DNA of 64,000 nt, taken from the NCBI RefSeq assembly GCF_042686125.1, contig NZ_JBHUOV010000001.1:186001-250000 (forward strand), read 5' to 3'. Shown here one piece after another: positions 34,631-44,800 of this stretch. The translations under genes were made by a program, and so were the position numbers. This stretch comes from Oceanihabitans iliipiscarium (GTDB taxonomy: Bacteria; Bacteroidota; Bacteroidia; Flavobacteriales; Flavobacteriaceae). Under the pieces are notes generated by a model that searched no databases, was not told where the DNA came from, and worked only from the letters and a program-made list of their open reading frames with translations. Each line of letters opens with the position of its first letter. The first letter of the stretch is position 1.

Positions 34631-36424
34631 TTAGTGTTGTAATTCTTCTTCGCCTTCTTTTAGAGGCACATTTTGAGGTACGAAATCGTCCTCATGTCCT
34701 GGTTTAGAGTAGTCATAAGACCATCTGTGTACGTGAGGTATTTCACCTTCCCAGTTTCCATGAATATGTTTAATTGGAGCTGTCCATTCTAAAGTTGTAG
34801 ATCTCCAAGGGTTTTGTACAGTACGTTTACCATAGAACATACTTCTAAAGAAATTGAATAAGTATATAAGTTGAACTGCACCACCAATTAACGCAAAAAT
34901 GGTAATAATTACATTAGCATTTGCTGTGTCATCAAATAGTGGGAAGTTTGAGTTGGTATAGTAACGTCTTGGTAATCCTGCCATTCCAATAAAGTGCATT
35001 GGGAAGAATACACCATAAGCACAAACTGCAGTTACCCAAAAATGAATGTATCCTAGATTTTTATTTAGCATACGTCCGAACATTTTAGGATACCAATGAT
35101 ATATTCCTGCAAACATACCGTAAAGTGCAGATATTCCCATTACTAAGTGGAAGTGAGCAACTACAAAATACGTGTCATGTACGTTAATATCTAAAGCACT
35201 ATCACCTAATATAATTCCTGTTAAACCTCCTGTAATGAAAGTAGAAACAAAAGCGATAGAAAATAACATGGCTGGGTTTAACTGCAAGTTTCCTTTCCAT
35301 AATGTTGTAATCCAGTTGAATGCTTTTACAGCAGATGGAATTGCAATTAACAATGTTGTAAATGTAAATACTGACCCAAGGAAAGGATTCATACCAGAAA
35401 TAAACATATGGTGTCCCCAAACAATAGTTGATAGAAATGCAATCGCTAAAATTGAAGCAATCATTGCACGATAACCAAAAATTGGTTTACGAGAACTTGT
35501 AGCCATAATTTCAGATACTAATCCCATTGCTGGTAGTATTACAATATATACCTCAGGATGCCCAAGGAACCAAAATAGGTGTTCAAATAATACAGGCGAA
35601 CCACCTTGGTAATGTAAAACTTCACCTTGAATAAAGATATCAGATAAGAAGAACGATGTTCCGAAACTTCTATCCATTATAAGTAATAAAGCAGCAGATA
35701 ACAATACTGGAAATGAAATTACACCAATAACAGCTGTGATAAAAAATGTCCAAATTGTTAAAGGTAGTCTAGTCATAGACATTCCTTTTGTACGCAAGTT
35801 GATTACAGTAACAATATAGTTTAATGAACCTAATAAAGATGAGGCAATAAATATAGCCATAGATACAAGCCATAAAGTCATTCCCATACCTGAACCACCT
35901 TGTGCCATAGGTAATGCACTTAAAGGAGGATAAATGGTCCAACCTGCAGCAGCTGGTCCAGCTTCTACAAATAAAGAGATAACCATAATAACACTAGATA
36001 GAAAGAATAACCAGTAAGATACCATGTTTAAGAAACCAGATGCCATATCACGAGCACCGATTTGTAATGGAATTAATAAGTTACTGAAGGTACCACTTAA
36101 TCCTGCTGTTAATACAAAGAATACCATAATGGTACCATGTATTGTTACTAATGCTAAATAGATATCTGCATCCATAACACCATCTGGTGCAAAACTCCCA
36201 AGTAATGCTTCAAAAATTACATTAGGCTCTTCTGGCCATGCAATTTGCATACGAAACATAAGTGACATGATTACACCTATAACACCCATTATAGTACCTG
36301 TAATTAAGTACTGCTTTGCAATCATTTTATGATCTTGACTAAATATATATTTAGTGACAAAGGTTTCTTTATGGTGATGCTCTTCGTGTTCTTCGTGATC
36401 GTGTGTATCTGCGTGTGCTGACAT
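34631..36424 (-). CDS. ctaD: Cytochrome c oxidase subunit I (aa3 type)
   Basis: 597 residues with at least twelve membrane helices. Active-site motifs: WFLGHPEVYIVILPAMG (CuB His, cross-linked Tyr and channel Glu), WGHHMFISG (CuB His pair), and VHDTYFVVAHFHLVMG (haem ligands and Mg site). The E in GHPEVY marks the A1 subfamily. The N-terminus is His/Glu-rich (seven His in the first 18 residues), matching a similar tract in ActF. Binuclear haem a3-CuB centre where O2 is reduced. Last gene of the act operon, 28 bases after ctaC. Confidence 0.97.
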   Translation of the reverse strand: MSAHADTHDHEEHEEHHHKETFVTKYIFSQDHKMIAKQYLITGTIMGVIGVIMSLMFRMQIAWPEEPNVIFEALLGSFAPDGVMDADIYLALVTIHGTIMVFFVLTAGLSGTFSNLLIPLQIGARDMASGFLNMVSYWLFFLSSVIMVISLFVEAGPAAAGWTIYPPLSALPMAQGGSGMGMTLWLVSMAIFIASSLLGSLNYIVTVINLRTKGMSMTRLPLTIWTFFITAVIGVISFPVLLSAALLLIMDRSFGTSFFLSDIFIQGEVLHYQGGSPVLFEHLFWFLGHPEVYIVILPAMGLVSEIMATSSRKPIFGYRAMIASILAIAFLSTIVWGHHMFISGMNPFLGSVFTFTTLLIAIPSAVKAFNWITTLWKGNLQLNPAMLFSIAFVSTFITGGLTGIILGDSALDINVHDTYFVVAHFHLVMGISALYGMFAGIYHWYPKMFGRMLNKNLGYIHFWVTAVCAYGVFFPMHFIGMAGLPRRYYTNSNFPLFDDTANANVIITIFALIGGAVQLIYLFNFFRSMFYGKRTVQNPWRSTTLEWTAPIKHIHGNWEGEIPHVHRWSYDYSKPGHEDDFVPQNVPLKEGEEELQH

Positions 36425-36452
36425 AATTTAATATTCTTTTGTCTTATTAAAT

Positions 36453-37520
36453 TTAGTTAATTAGTGAGTTTTTGAAAGATTTTTGTTCTTTCATCCAAGC
36501 GTCATATTCTTCTTGAGTTTCAACAATGATTTTCATTTGCATATTGTAATGTGATTTTCCACAAATCTTATTACAAAGTAATAAATAATCAAATTCATAA
36601 CGTTCTAGAGCTTCTTCTCCTTTTGCTATTAACTTTTCGCTTTTTCCTGCTCTAATTTTATTAATGTTTGCTACTTTATCAATCATATCTGGATTCTGGC
36701 GCATATCGGCTGTAGTAACAGTTGGTGTAAAACCAAATTGAGTAATCATACCTGGAACACAGTTCATTTGTGCTCTAAAGTGAGGCATATATGCTGAATG
36801 TAATACATCTTGAGATCGCATTTTAAATAATACAGGACGTCCAACAGGCAAATGTAATTCTGTAGTGATAACATCATCTTGTGCATTAGGGTCAGATTCG
36901 TCAACCCCTAAAATATTGGCACGATTGATATCAATTAAACGAACATTAGCTTTACCCAATGTATTATCTGCTCCTCCATATCTAGCTTTCCAGTTAAACT
37001 GTTGAGCATAAAGTTCAACGATTAAAGGATCGTCATCTTCATTTACATTCATAATTGCAGACCAAGTAAACAAACCATAGATAATTAAACCTGCTAATAC
37101 AATAACTGGTATGATTGTCCAGATAAACTCTAGCGTGTTATTATCGGCAAAGAATAGGGCTTGCTTACCCTTTTCGCCTTTATATTTATAAGCGAAATAG
37201 TGCAATAAAAATTGAGTAATGGTTTGTACTATAAAAATAAGTACCATTGAGATAATCATTAAATTATCTACTTGAGGACCATGAGCTGATGCAGAATTAG
37301 ACATTAATGGTAAATCTCCTAACTCAACCATACTCCAAATAGTAATGATATAAATGAACGCTAAAAAGCCCATCATTAAGTAACCATTTAAGGTATTGTC
37401 TTTATCTGTTGCAACTTGGCTATTTGAGTTACCAGCTTGTGCTAAATCAAATATCTTAACCATTTGCCAAATGGCAATTGCTATAAATACTAAAACTAAA
37501 ATTGTTAATAAAGCAGTCAT
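36453..37520 (-). CDS. ctaC: Cytochrome c oxidase subunit II
   Basis: 355 residues. Two or three N-terminal membrane helices (one at about 5-22, others around 50-70 and 88-110), a region LEFIWTIIPVIVLAGLIIYG before the cupredoxin domain, and an intact CuA site: Cys316, Cys320, His324 and Met327 in CNKICGKSHYNM, with the upstream His in DVLHSAYMPHFRAQ. There is no fused cytochrome c domain at the C-terminus, so electrons must arrive from a separate haem, probably in ActE or ActA. An extra N-terminal helix compared with the two of typical subunit II is notable. Confidence 0.96.
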   Translation of the reverse strand: MTALLTILVLVFIAIAIWQMVKIFDLAQAGNSNSQVATDKDNTLNGYLMMGFLAFIYIITIWSMVELGDLPLMSNSASAHGPQVDNLMIISMVLIFIVQTITQFLLHYFAYKYKGEKGKQALFFADNNTLEFIWTIIPVIVLAGLIIYGLFTWSAIMNVNEDDDPLIVELYAQQFNWKARYGGADNTLGKANVRLIDINRANILGVDESDPNAQDDVITTELHLPVGRPVLFKMRSQDVLHSAYMPHFRAQMNCVPGMITQFGFTPTVTTADMRQNPDMIDKVANINKIRAGKSEKLIAKGEEALERYEFDYLLLCNKICGKSHYNMQMKIIVETQEEYDAWMKEQKSFKNSLIN

Positions 37521-37549
37521 TGTTGTCTTTCGTCTTTATTTATATTTTA

Positions 37550-38923
37550 TTAATAATGGAAATTTTCACTTTCTTTCACAAAAGGATTACGTTTTGCAAG
37601 TAACGGAGCTTTTGTTAAAGCTGTAAATACTACAAATATGAATAGTCCTGCGAACAATAATATGGAGCTGATTTCAGGAATTCCAATAAACCATCGATCT
37701 CCTACAGTTGCTGGCATAATCATGTTGAATACATCTACGTAATGTCCTACTAAAATTACAATACCAGCCATAACTACAAACCAAGGAATACGTTTATAAT
37801 CACTATTCATTAATATTAAGAATGGGAATACTAGATTAAGTACTATCATTCCAAAGAATGGTAATTTGTAATCATTAATTCGTGTTACAAAATAAGTTAC
37901 TTCTTCAGGAATATCTGCATACCAGATTAACATGAATTGAGAGAACCATAAATAAGCCCAGAAAATACTAAATCCAAACATGAATTTAGCTAAATCGTGT
38001 AAATGGCTATCGTTAACTAATTCTAAATATCCTCTTGATTTTAAGTATAATGAGATGAATGCAATTACAGTAATTCCACATACTGCCATTCCTGCGAAAA
38101 CATACCACCCAAATAATGTTGAAAACCAGTGTGGATCAACACTCATAATCCAATCCCAAGACATCATAGATTCTGTATAAATAAAGAATACTAGAAATGC
38201 TGCAGAGATTCTGAAGGTCTTTTTAAAATTTCTATTGTCATCTGCATTATCTTGTGCTATTGAGAACTTACGAGCAAATTGCCTGTATAAAACCCAACCA
38301 CCAATATAAATTAATCCTCTAATTATAAATCCCCAAACATTTAACCATCCAGATTTTCCTTGAATTAATTTATCATGAGCGACTACTTCTGGATCCATCC
38401 AAACAAAAATATTATTATGTCCTAAGAAATGAGAAGCAGCAGCTATACCAAGTACAATTAAAGCGCCTGGAAGCAAATATGCTGTAATTCCTTCCATGAC
38501 TCTAAATAATACAGGAGACCATCCAGATTGAGAAGCCCATTGAATGGCATAGAATGCTAAAGCACCTAAAGCAATCATCATAAAGAAAAATGCTGCTACA
38601 TATAAAGCGGCCCAAGGTCTATTAGCGATTTGGTGTTGTACATGTTCTACATGTTTTGTGTGTTCATCTGCATGAGCACCTGTATCAGTTGCATGAGTAT
38701 CATTAGCATGAGCGTCTTCAGAGGCATGTGTATCATGAGCTGTATCTGCTACGTGTGCAGTATCTTCGCCGTGACCTCCTCCATGATGTGCTTCTTCAGC
38801 TAACATTGTTTCAACGTCTTCAAAAGATTTATGAGAATTCATAAAACTATAACCAACACCTAATAACCCAAGGATTATAAGAGCGATAGAAAATGTCTTT
38901 AATTTATTTGAGAATGTGTACAT
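37550..38923 (-). CDS. actF: Alternative complex III subunit ActF (quinol:cytochrome c oxidoreductase membrane subunit)
   Basis: 457 residues with about ten membrane helices; ActF is related to the NrfD-like ActC. After a first helix (about 9-27) comes a hydrophilic loop (about 30-98) with 13 His within 52 residues, interleaved with Asp, Glu, Thr and Ala. Helices then run from PWAALYVAAFFFMMIALGAL to SSILLFAGLFIFVVFTAL. ActC and ActF frame the quinol-oxidising membrane part. Gene order actA-F followed by ctaC-ctaD matches the supercomplex described in Flavobacterium johnsoniae. Confidence 0.93.
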   Translation of the reverse strand: MYTFSNKLKTFSIALIILGLLGVGYSFMNSHKSFEDVETMLAEEAHHGGGHGEDTAHVADTAHDTHASEDAHANDTHATDTGAHADEHTKHVEHVQHQIANRPWAALYVAAFFFMMIALGALAFYAIQWASQSGWSPVLFRVMEGITAYLLPGALIVLGIAAASHFLGHNNIFVWMDPEVVAHDKLIQGKSGWLNVWGFIIRGLIYIGGWVLYRQFARKFSIAQDNADDNRNFKKTFRISAAFLVFFIYTESMMSWDWIMSVDPHWFSTLFGWYVFAGMAVCGITVIAFISLYLKSRGYLELVNDSHLHDLAKFMFGFSIFWAYLWFSQFMLIWYADIPEEVTYFVTRINDYKLPFFGMIVLNLVFPFLILMNSDYKRIPWFVVMAGIVILVGHYVDVFNMIMPATVGDRWFIGIPEISSILLFAGLFIFVVFTALTKAPLLAKRNPFVKESENFHY

Positions 38924-38948
38924 ATCTATATATAAACTTTATCTAATC

Positions 38949-39506
38949 TTATTTTTCTAAATCAGCTTTCAACTCTAATACGTAAGCCACAACTTGCCAA
39001 CGTTCTTCTTCATTTAATTGGTTTGCATAAGAACCCATTGCATTCTTACCGTAATAAATAGTATGATAAATACTACCTGCGGTGATTGCTCTTCCTACAT
39101 CATCATAACTTGGGATACCAAGTATTTTTTCTCTTTTCACTAAGTTTCCTTGTCCATCACCTTTATTACCATGGCAAATACCGCAATAAATATCGTATAA
39201 TTCTTTTCCTCTAATGAAATCTACTTGGGTAGAATCTAATGGGTTCATTAAACTTGCTTTAGCTAGTTCAAAACCTTCAGTAGTATTAGCAATATCAAAA
39301 GGTGTATATCCTCTAGCGATTGTACCTTCAGCAGGCAATTGCGCTTCCATTCCGTTTTTAAAAGCCTTAGAGTCTTGATAGGTTTCATAACCAACAGGTT
39401 CATACATATTAGGCATGAATTGATAGTTAGGTCTAGAATCTTTCTTGCAAGATACCATTGAACTTACAATAAGGACTAATACAAATATTTTTATTAAGCG
39501 CTTCAT
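38949..39506 (-). CDS. actE: Alternative complex III monohaem cytochrome c lipoprotein ActE
   Basis: 185 residues from the ATG at 39504-39506, one base past the actD stop. A lipoprotein signal peptide (KIFVLVLIVSSMVSC, lipobox MVSC) precedes a class I cytochrome c domain with one CGICH haem site and a distal Met candidate in GKNAMGSYANQL. Anchored by lipid to the periplasmic face, it is a likely immediate electron donor toward CuA. The longer frame with upstream ATGs would overlap actD and has a poorer signal sequence. Confidence 0.94.
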   Translation of the reverse strand: MKRLIKIFVLVLIVSSMVSCKKDSRPNYQFMPNMYEPVGYETYQDSKAFKNGMEAQLPAEGTIARGYTPFDIANTTEGFELAKASLMNPLDSTQVDFIRGKELYDIYCGICHGNKGDGQGNLVKREKILGIPSYDDVGRAITAGSIYHTIYYGKNAMGSYANQLNEEERWQVVAYVLELKADLEK

Positions 39507-39507
39507 A

Positions 39508-40044
39508 TTAATGTTCATCTTCTTTATCAATAATATTAACTTCTACTGCACCCGTTTCGTTTAACAAGTTGGTTAGTTCTTTTTCATTTCCATGGACAGC
39601 TATCTCCATTAAAAAGTGATCATCTGTTGTTCTAGGATCAGGATTTTCAGCATTTTTAAAAGGCCACATTCTACTACGTAAATAAAACGTAATTACCATT
39701 AAATGTGCTGCAAAGAATACCGTTAGCTCGAACATGATAGGCACAAATGCTGGCATGTTTTCGATATAACTAAAACTAGGTTTACCACCTATATTTTGTG
39801 GCCAATCTTCAATCATGATAAAATTCATCATGATAATAGCTACTGTTAATCCAACACATCCATACATAAATGATGTAATTGCAATTCTAGTTGGCGCTAA
39901 TCCCATAGCCTTGTCTAGTCCGTGAACTGGAAAAGGGGTGTATATTTCTTCAATGTGATGTTTTTCTGCTTTTACTGTTTTAACAGCGTTCATTAATACA
40001 TCATCATCTGTGTAAATAGCGTGAATTACTTTTGAAGTTTCCAT
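39508..40044 (-). CDS. actD: Alternative complex III subunit ActD (DUF3341)
   Basis: 178 residues: a cytoplasmic N-terminal domain (VIHAIYTDDDVLMNAVKTVK, IEEIYTPFPVHGLDKAMGL) and two membrane helices at about 62-82 and 98-122, the DUF3341 layout. The motif YTPFPVHGLDKA is the family hallmark. ActD is a structural subunit of the complex. Nine bases separate it from actC and one from actE. Confidence 0.93.
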   Translation of the reverse strand: METSKVIHAIYTDDDVLMNAVKTVKAEKHHIEEIYTPFPVHGLDKAMGLAPTRIAITSFMYGCVGLTVAIIMMNFIMIEDWPQNIGGKPSFSYIENMPAFVPIMFELTVFFAAHLMVITFYLRSRMWPFKNAENPDPRTTDDHFLMEIAVHGNEKELTNLLNETGAVEVNIIDKEDEH

Positions 40045-40053
40045 ATGCTACTT

Positions 40054-41790
40054 TTAGTTTATTAATTTTTTAGCCTGTCCCGCCCAGTCATCACGTTCTG
40101 CTCTTCCTGGGAATGATTCTGTAATAGAATCTAACAAGTCATATTCTCTTTTAGTCATCTTACTTACTTGAAGGAATGAATAAATACCAATGCTATTTAA
40201 AACCTCCTCCATTTTAGGTCCAACGCCACTTATCTTTTTAAGATCATCAGGTGTTTGTGTGTTAGGATCGAAAGCTCCAATAGTGCCTAATAAGTTACTT
40301 ACTCTTTCTGAATTATCAACAGAAGGTGTTTCAGCTTTATTCGGTTTTGGTAGAGTTGTAACATTTCCAGATGTTCTAGAATCTGCTCCAGTACCAACTA
40401 AACTATCTCCTCTTTCTCTAATTTTCTTATAGCGTTCGCCTGAAGATTTTAAAATTGTTTTCACTTCAGCTTGTGCAATAACTGGGAATGTTCTTGAGTA
40501 CAATAAGAAGAGTACAAAAAAGAATCCTATAGTACCAATAAAAATACCTATGTCTACAAATGTTGGTGAGAACATTGTCCATGAAGATGGTAAATAATCT
40601 CTGTGTAAAGACGTTACAATAATTACAAAACGTTCAAACCACATTCCTATATTTACAACTATAGAAATAATGAATGAGAACATTATGCTTGTTCTTAATT
40701 TCTTGAACCACATAAATTGTGGAGAGAATACATTACAGGTCATCATGGCCCAATAAGCCCACCAATAAGGTCCAGTTGCCCTATTTAAGAAAGCATACTG
40801 TTCATATTCTACACCAGAATACCAAGCGATAAATAGCTCAGTAATATAAGCCACACCAACAATAGAACCTGTAATCATAATTACAATGTTCATTAATTCA
40901 ATATGTTGTACAGTAATATAATCTTCTAGATTACACACTTTTCTCATAATAATAAGAAGTGTATTTACCATAGCGAATCCAGAGAAAACAGCTCCAGCAA
41001 CAAAGTAAGGTGGAAAAATTGTAGTATGCCAACCTGGAATAACAGATGTTGCGAAATCAAATGATACTATGGTATGTACAGAAAGTACTAAAGGTGTTGC
41101 TAAACCAGCAAGTACTAAAGATACTTCTTCAAAACGTTGCCAATCTTTAGCTCTACCAGACCACCCAAAACTTAATAATGAATATATTTTCTTTTGGAAA
41201 GGTTTTACAGCACGATCTCTAATCATAGCGAAATCTGGTAATAATCCCGTCCACCAGAAAACTAATGACACAGAAAGGTATGTTGAGATTGCAAATACAT
41301 CCCAAAGTAGTGGTGAGTTAAAGTTAACCCATAAAGATCCAAATTGATTTGGGATAGGTAGTACCCAATACCCTAACCAAGGCCTTCCCATGTGAATGAT
41401 TGGAAATAAACCTGCTTGTACTACTGAGAAGATTGTCATAGCTTCAGCAGAACGGTTAATTGCCATTCTCCATTTTTGACGGAATAATAAAAGTACTGCA
41501 GAAATTAATGTTCCTGCGTGACCAATACCAACCCACCAAACGAAGTTAGTAATATCCCAAGCCCAACCAACAGTTTTATTCAAACCCCAAGTTCCAATTC
41601 CTGTAGAAATAGTGTAAATAATACATCCTATTCCCCAAAGAAAAGCGGCTAGAGCGATAGAAAAAACTATCCACCAAGATTTATTTGCTTTACCTTCAAT
41701 AGGTCTTGCCACATCAACTGTAACATCGTGATATGATTTTTCGCCTGTAACTAAAGGTCTTCTAATAGGTGCTTCGTAATGAGACGCCAT
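40054..41790 (-). CDS. actC: Alternative complex III subunit ActC (NrfD/PsrC family) with C-terminal helix-hairpin-helix module
   Basis: 578 residues. About ten membrane helices up to residue 450 (WWIVFSIALAAFLWGIGCII, YWVLPIPNQFGSLWVNFNSP) form the NrfD-like quinol-binding subunit. After a polar linker of about 60 residues a compact module at 515-578 carries DDLKKISGVGPKMEEVL and ends FPGRAERDDWAGQAKKL. Modules of this kind occur at the end of some bacterial NuoE and ribosomal L21 proteins. The function of the fusion is unknown. The gene is in the normal act order between actB and actD. Confidence 0.94.
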   Translation of the reverse strand: MASHYEAPIRRPLVTGEKSYHDVTVDVARPIEGKANKSWWIVFSIALAAFLWGIGCIIYTISTGIGTWGLNKTVGWAWDITNFVWWVGIGHAGTLISAVLLLFRQKWRMAINRSAEAMTIFSVVQAGLFPIIHMGRPWLGYWVLPIPNQFGSLWVNFNSPLLWDVFAISTYLSVSLVFWWTGLLPDFAMIRDRAVKPFQKKIYSLLSFGWSGRAKDWQRFEEVSLVLAGLATPLVLSVHTIVSFDFATSVIPGWHTTIFPPYFVAGAVFSGFAMVNTLLIIMRKVCNLEDYITVQHIELMNIVIMITGSIVGVAYITELFIAWYSGVEYEQYAFLNRATGPYWWAYWAMMTCNVFSPQFMWFKKLRTSIMFSFIISIVVNIGMWFERFVIIVTSLHRDYLPSSWTMFSPTFVDIGIFIGTIGFFFVLFLLYSRTFPVIAQAEVKTILKSSGERYKKIRERGDSLVGTGADSRTSGNVTTLPKPNKAETPSVDNSERVSNLLGTIGAFDPNTQTPDDLKKISGVGPKMEEVLNSIGIYSFLQVSKMTKREYDLLDSITESFPGRAERDDWAGQAKKLIN

Positions 41791-41823
41791 AATCCTTTTT
41801 ATAATTATTTCTTATTAATCTAT

Positions 41824-44800
41824 TTATGCTTCGGTTGTATTTCTCACTTTAGTTTGATACTGCACATTAGGCTTAGTACCTACACTTTCTAATAAGTGAT
41901 ACATACGATTATCTTTTAAAAGTTTTGCAACTTTAGAATCTTTATCATTGATATCTCCAAATGTCATTGCACCACTGCTACATGCAGAAGAACAAGCTGT
42001 TTGGAATTCACCATCTTTAATTTCACGTCCGTCACGTTTAGCATCTAAAATTGTTTTTTGTGTTTTTTGAATACACATAGAACATTTTTCCATTACACCA
42101 CGAGAACGCACGACAACATCTGGGTTTAATACCATACGACCTAAATCGTCATTCATATGATAATCAAACTCATCGTTTCCGTTATATAAGAACCAGTTAA
42201 AACGACGTACTTTATACGGACAGTTATTTGCACAATAACGTGTTCCTACGCAACGGTTATAAGCCATATGATTTTGACCTTGACGACCATGAGATGTTGC
42301 TGCCACAGGACAAACAGTTTCACAAGGTGCGTGGTTACAATGCTGACACATTACTGGTTGAAAAGCCACTTGAGGATTCTCTGAGGCACTTTCCATTTCT
42401 CCAAACTCACTTAACGAACTGCTTAATCCAGAAATATTATCTTTCTTTTCGTTATCTCCAGCAAATGATTCTTCAGAAGAATAGTATCTATCTATACGCA
42501 ACCAGTGCATATCGCGACTACGTCTAATTTCTTCTTTACCAACAACTGGCACATTATTTTCAGCATGACATGCAATCACACATGCACCACATCCAGTACA
42601 GGCATTTAAGTCTATAGACAAATTAAAATGATGTCCAATAGAACGATCAAACTCATCCCAAAGATCTGCATTTTTAGATGTTACCGGAATTTCTTCATGG
42701 TTATAAGATACTACAGGAACAGCATTCCAATGTTTTTTATCTTTAGTATTAAATATTTCAAGAGTTGTTTCTTTGATAATATCGCCACGACCCATTAATG
42801 TATTGTGTAGTTGTACACAAGCAAACTCGTGTTCACCTGAAACCGATTTTATCGATACATTATTTTGAACTGGATCAAAGTTTTTATAAAAAGGGTAAGC
42901 ATTGTAGCCTGTCTGCATTTCTTCTTTCAGTCCGTTTTTACGACCAAAACCAAATGACAGACCTAAAGTCCCAACTGCTTGACCTGGTTGAATAATAACA
43001 GGAAGTGTTACAGCAACACCATTAACAGTAAGCTCGACTAGACTTGAGTTTAAACCACCTGTTGCCTCATGCCAATTCGTAACGCCATACTTTTTAGCAT
43101 CTTTAGCAGACATAGTTAAATAGTTGTCCCAAGTTGTTCTTGTAATAGGATCTGGAAACTCTTGTAACCAAGGATTGTTGGCCTGCTGACCATCTCCCAT
43201 TCCAACTTTAGTATATAATGTTAACTCTAATTCAGATGGTTGTACTGAAGCGGCAAGTGTTCTTGCTGCATTGCCAGAAGGCATTTCAGAGACTTCTTCT
43301 GTTTCTGAAACTTCAGAAGCAACTTCTTCTATCGCAGAAGCAGTACTAACAAATACACCATCATGTAAAGCTTGATTGAATGAGCTTCCGTTTAAGATAT
43401 TAGAATTCCAAGTGTCTTTAATATAATCTGAAAAAGACATATCGTTTCCTGTCCACTTCAATAAAGCTTCTTGAAATTGTTTAGTATCAAATAAAGGACG
43501 AATCGTTGGTTGCATTAATGCAAATTGTCCTTTTTTCATTTCCACATCTCCCCAAGATTCTAAGTAATGAGGTGCTGCAGCAATATAAGTTGAAGCTGAT
43601 GCTGTTTCGTCTACTTTCATTGAGAAGCACACCGAAACTAAATCAGCATTGTTTAATCCTTCAGCAAAATCTGAAGCATTTGGTAAAGTATATAATGGAT
43701 TAACACCACTCATAATTAAAGCACCAACTTTACCTGCTTTCATATCAGCAACTAAAGTGTTTACAGCTTTATTATTTCCTTGTCTTGTTTTTATTGGCGA
43801 AGTTGTATCAAAAGCTTTAGAACCTATAGCTTCATTGATTTCAAAGACAACGGTTTGAGCGTTTACATCTTGAAGCCCTGTAACCACGACACCATTACTT
43901 CCTGCCTTTTTAAGTTGTGAAGCAGCTTGTCGCACTGCTTGATCGATACTTTCTGGCAAATCTCCAGATACCGAGCCTCCAACAACATAAGAATATAGTT
44001 TTGCTAAAGCTGTTTTTTGCTGACTTGGTGTTAAAGATACACGCTTATCTGCATTAGCTCCAGTCAAAGACATATTAGACTCAAACTGAATGTGACGTGA
44101 CATTTTACCATGATCTGGAACTCTATTTTTAGCATATCCAGAATCAAATCCGCCACCTTGCCAATCTCCTAAGAAGTCAGCACCTACAGAAACTATAGTC
44201 ATGGCTTTAGAAAAATCATAATTAGCTAATGCACGCTCTCCGTATTTGGCTTGATATGCATCTAAAGCTGCAGATTCAGAAACAGCATCGTAAACAACAT
44301 GACGTACATTACCATACTTTTCTTTAAACTCTGAAATTAACTTAGAAGTTGAAGGACTAGCAAAAGTTTGTGTTAATAAAACAATATCTTTATTAGAATC
44401 CTTAACAGCATTTAACTTCTGCATCATTGTATTGTCAAGTTCAGACCATGATATAGGATTATTGCCTTTCATTGGTCCTTGAACTCTTAAACTATCGTAT
44501 AGTCCTAAAACCGAAGCATTAACTCTAGCATTAGCTCCTCCATTTGAAGTGGCCATGTTATTGTTCTCGATTTTAATAGGACGACCTTCGCGAGTTTTAA
44601 CTAAAACACTTGCAAAATCAAAACCATTTGCAATTGTAGTTGCATAGTAGTTTGCTACGCCTGGAATAATTTCTTCTGGCTGAACAACATAAGGAATTGA
44701 TTTAATAACTGGTCCTTCACAGGCAGCAAGTGATGCTGCAGCTGTACTAAAACCAACATATTTTAAGAAATCACGACGTGTTGTCGAAGACGACTCTAAA

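Noticed and set aside
38633..38788. ActF His-rich tract as a frameshifted or mis-assembled segment
   Set aside because: The frame stays open into conserved membrane helices and the composition (His, Asp, Thr, Ala) fits a coding repeat.
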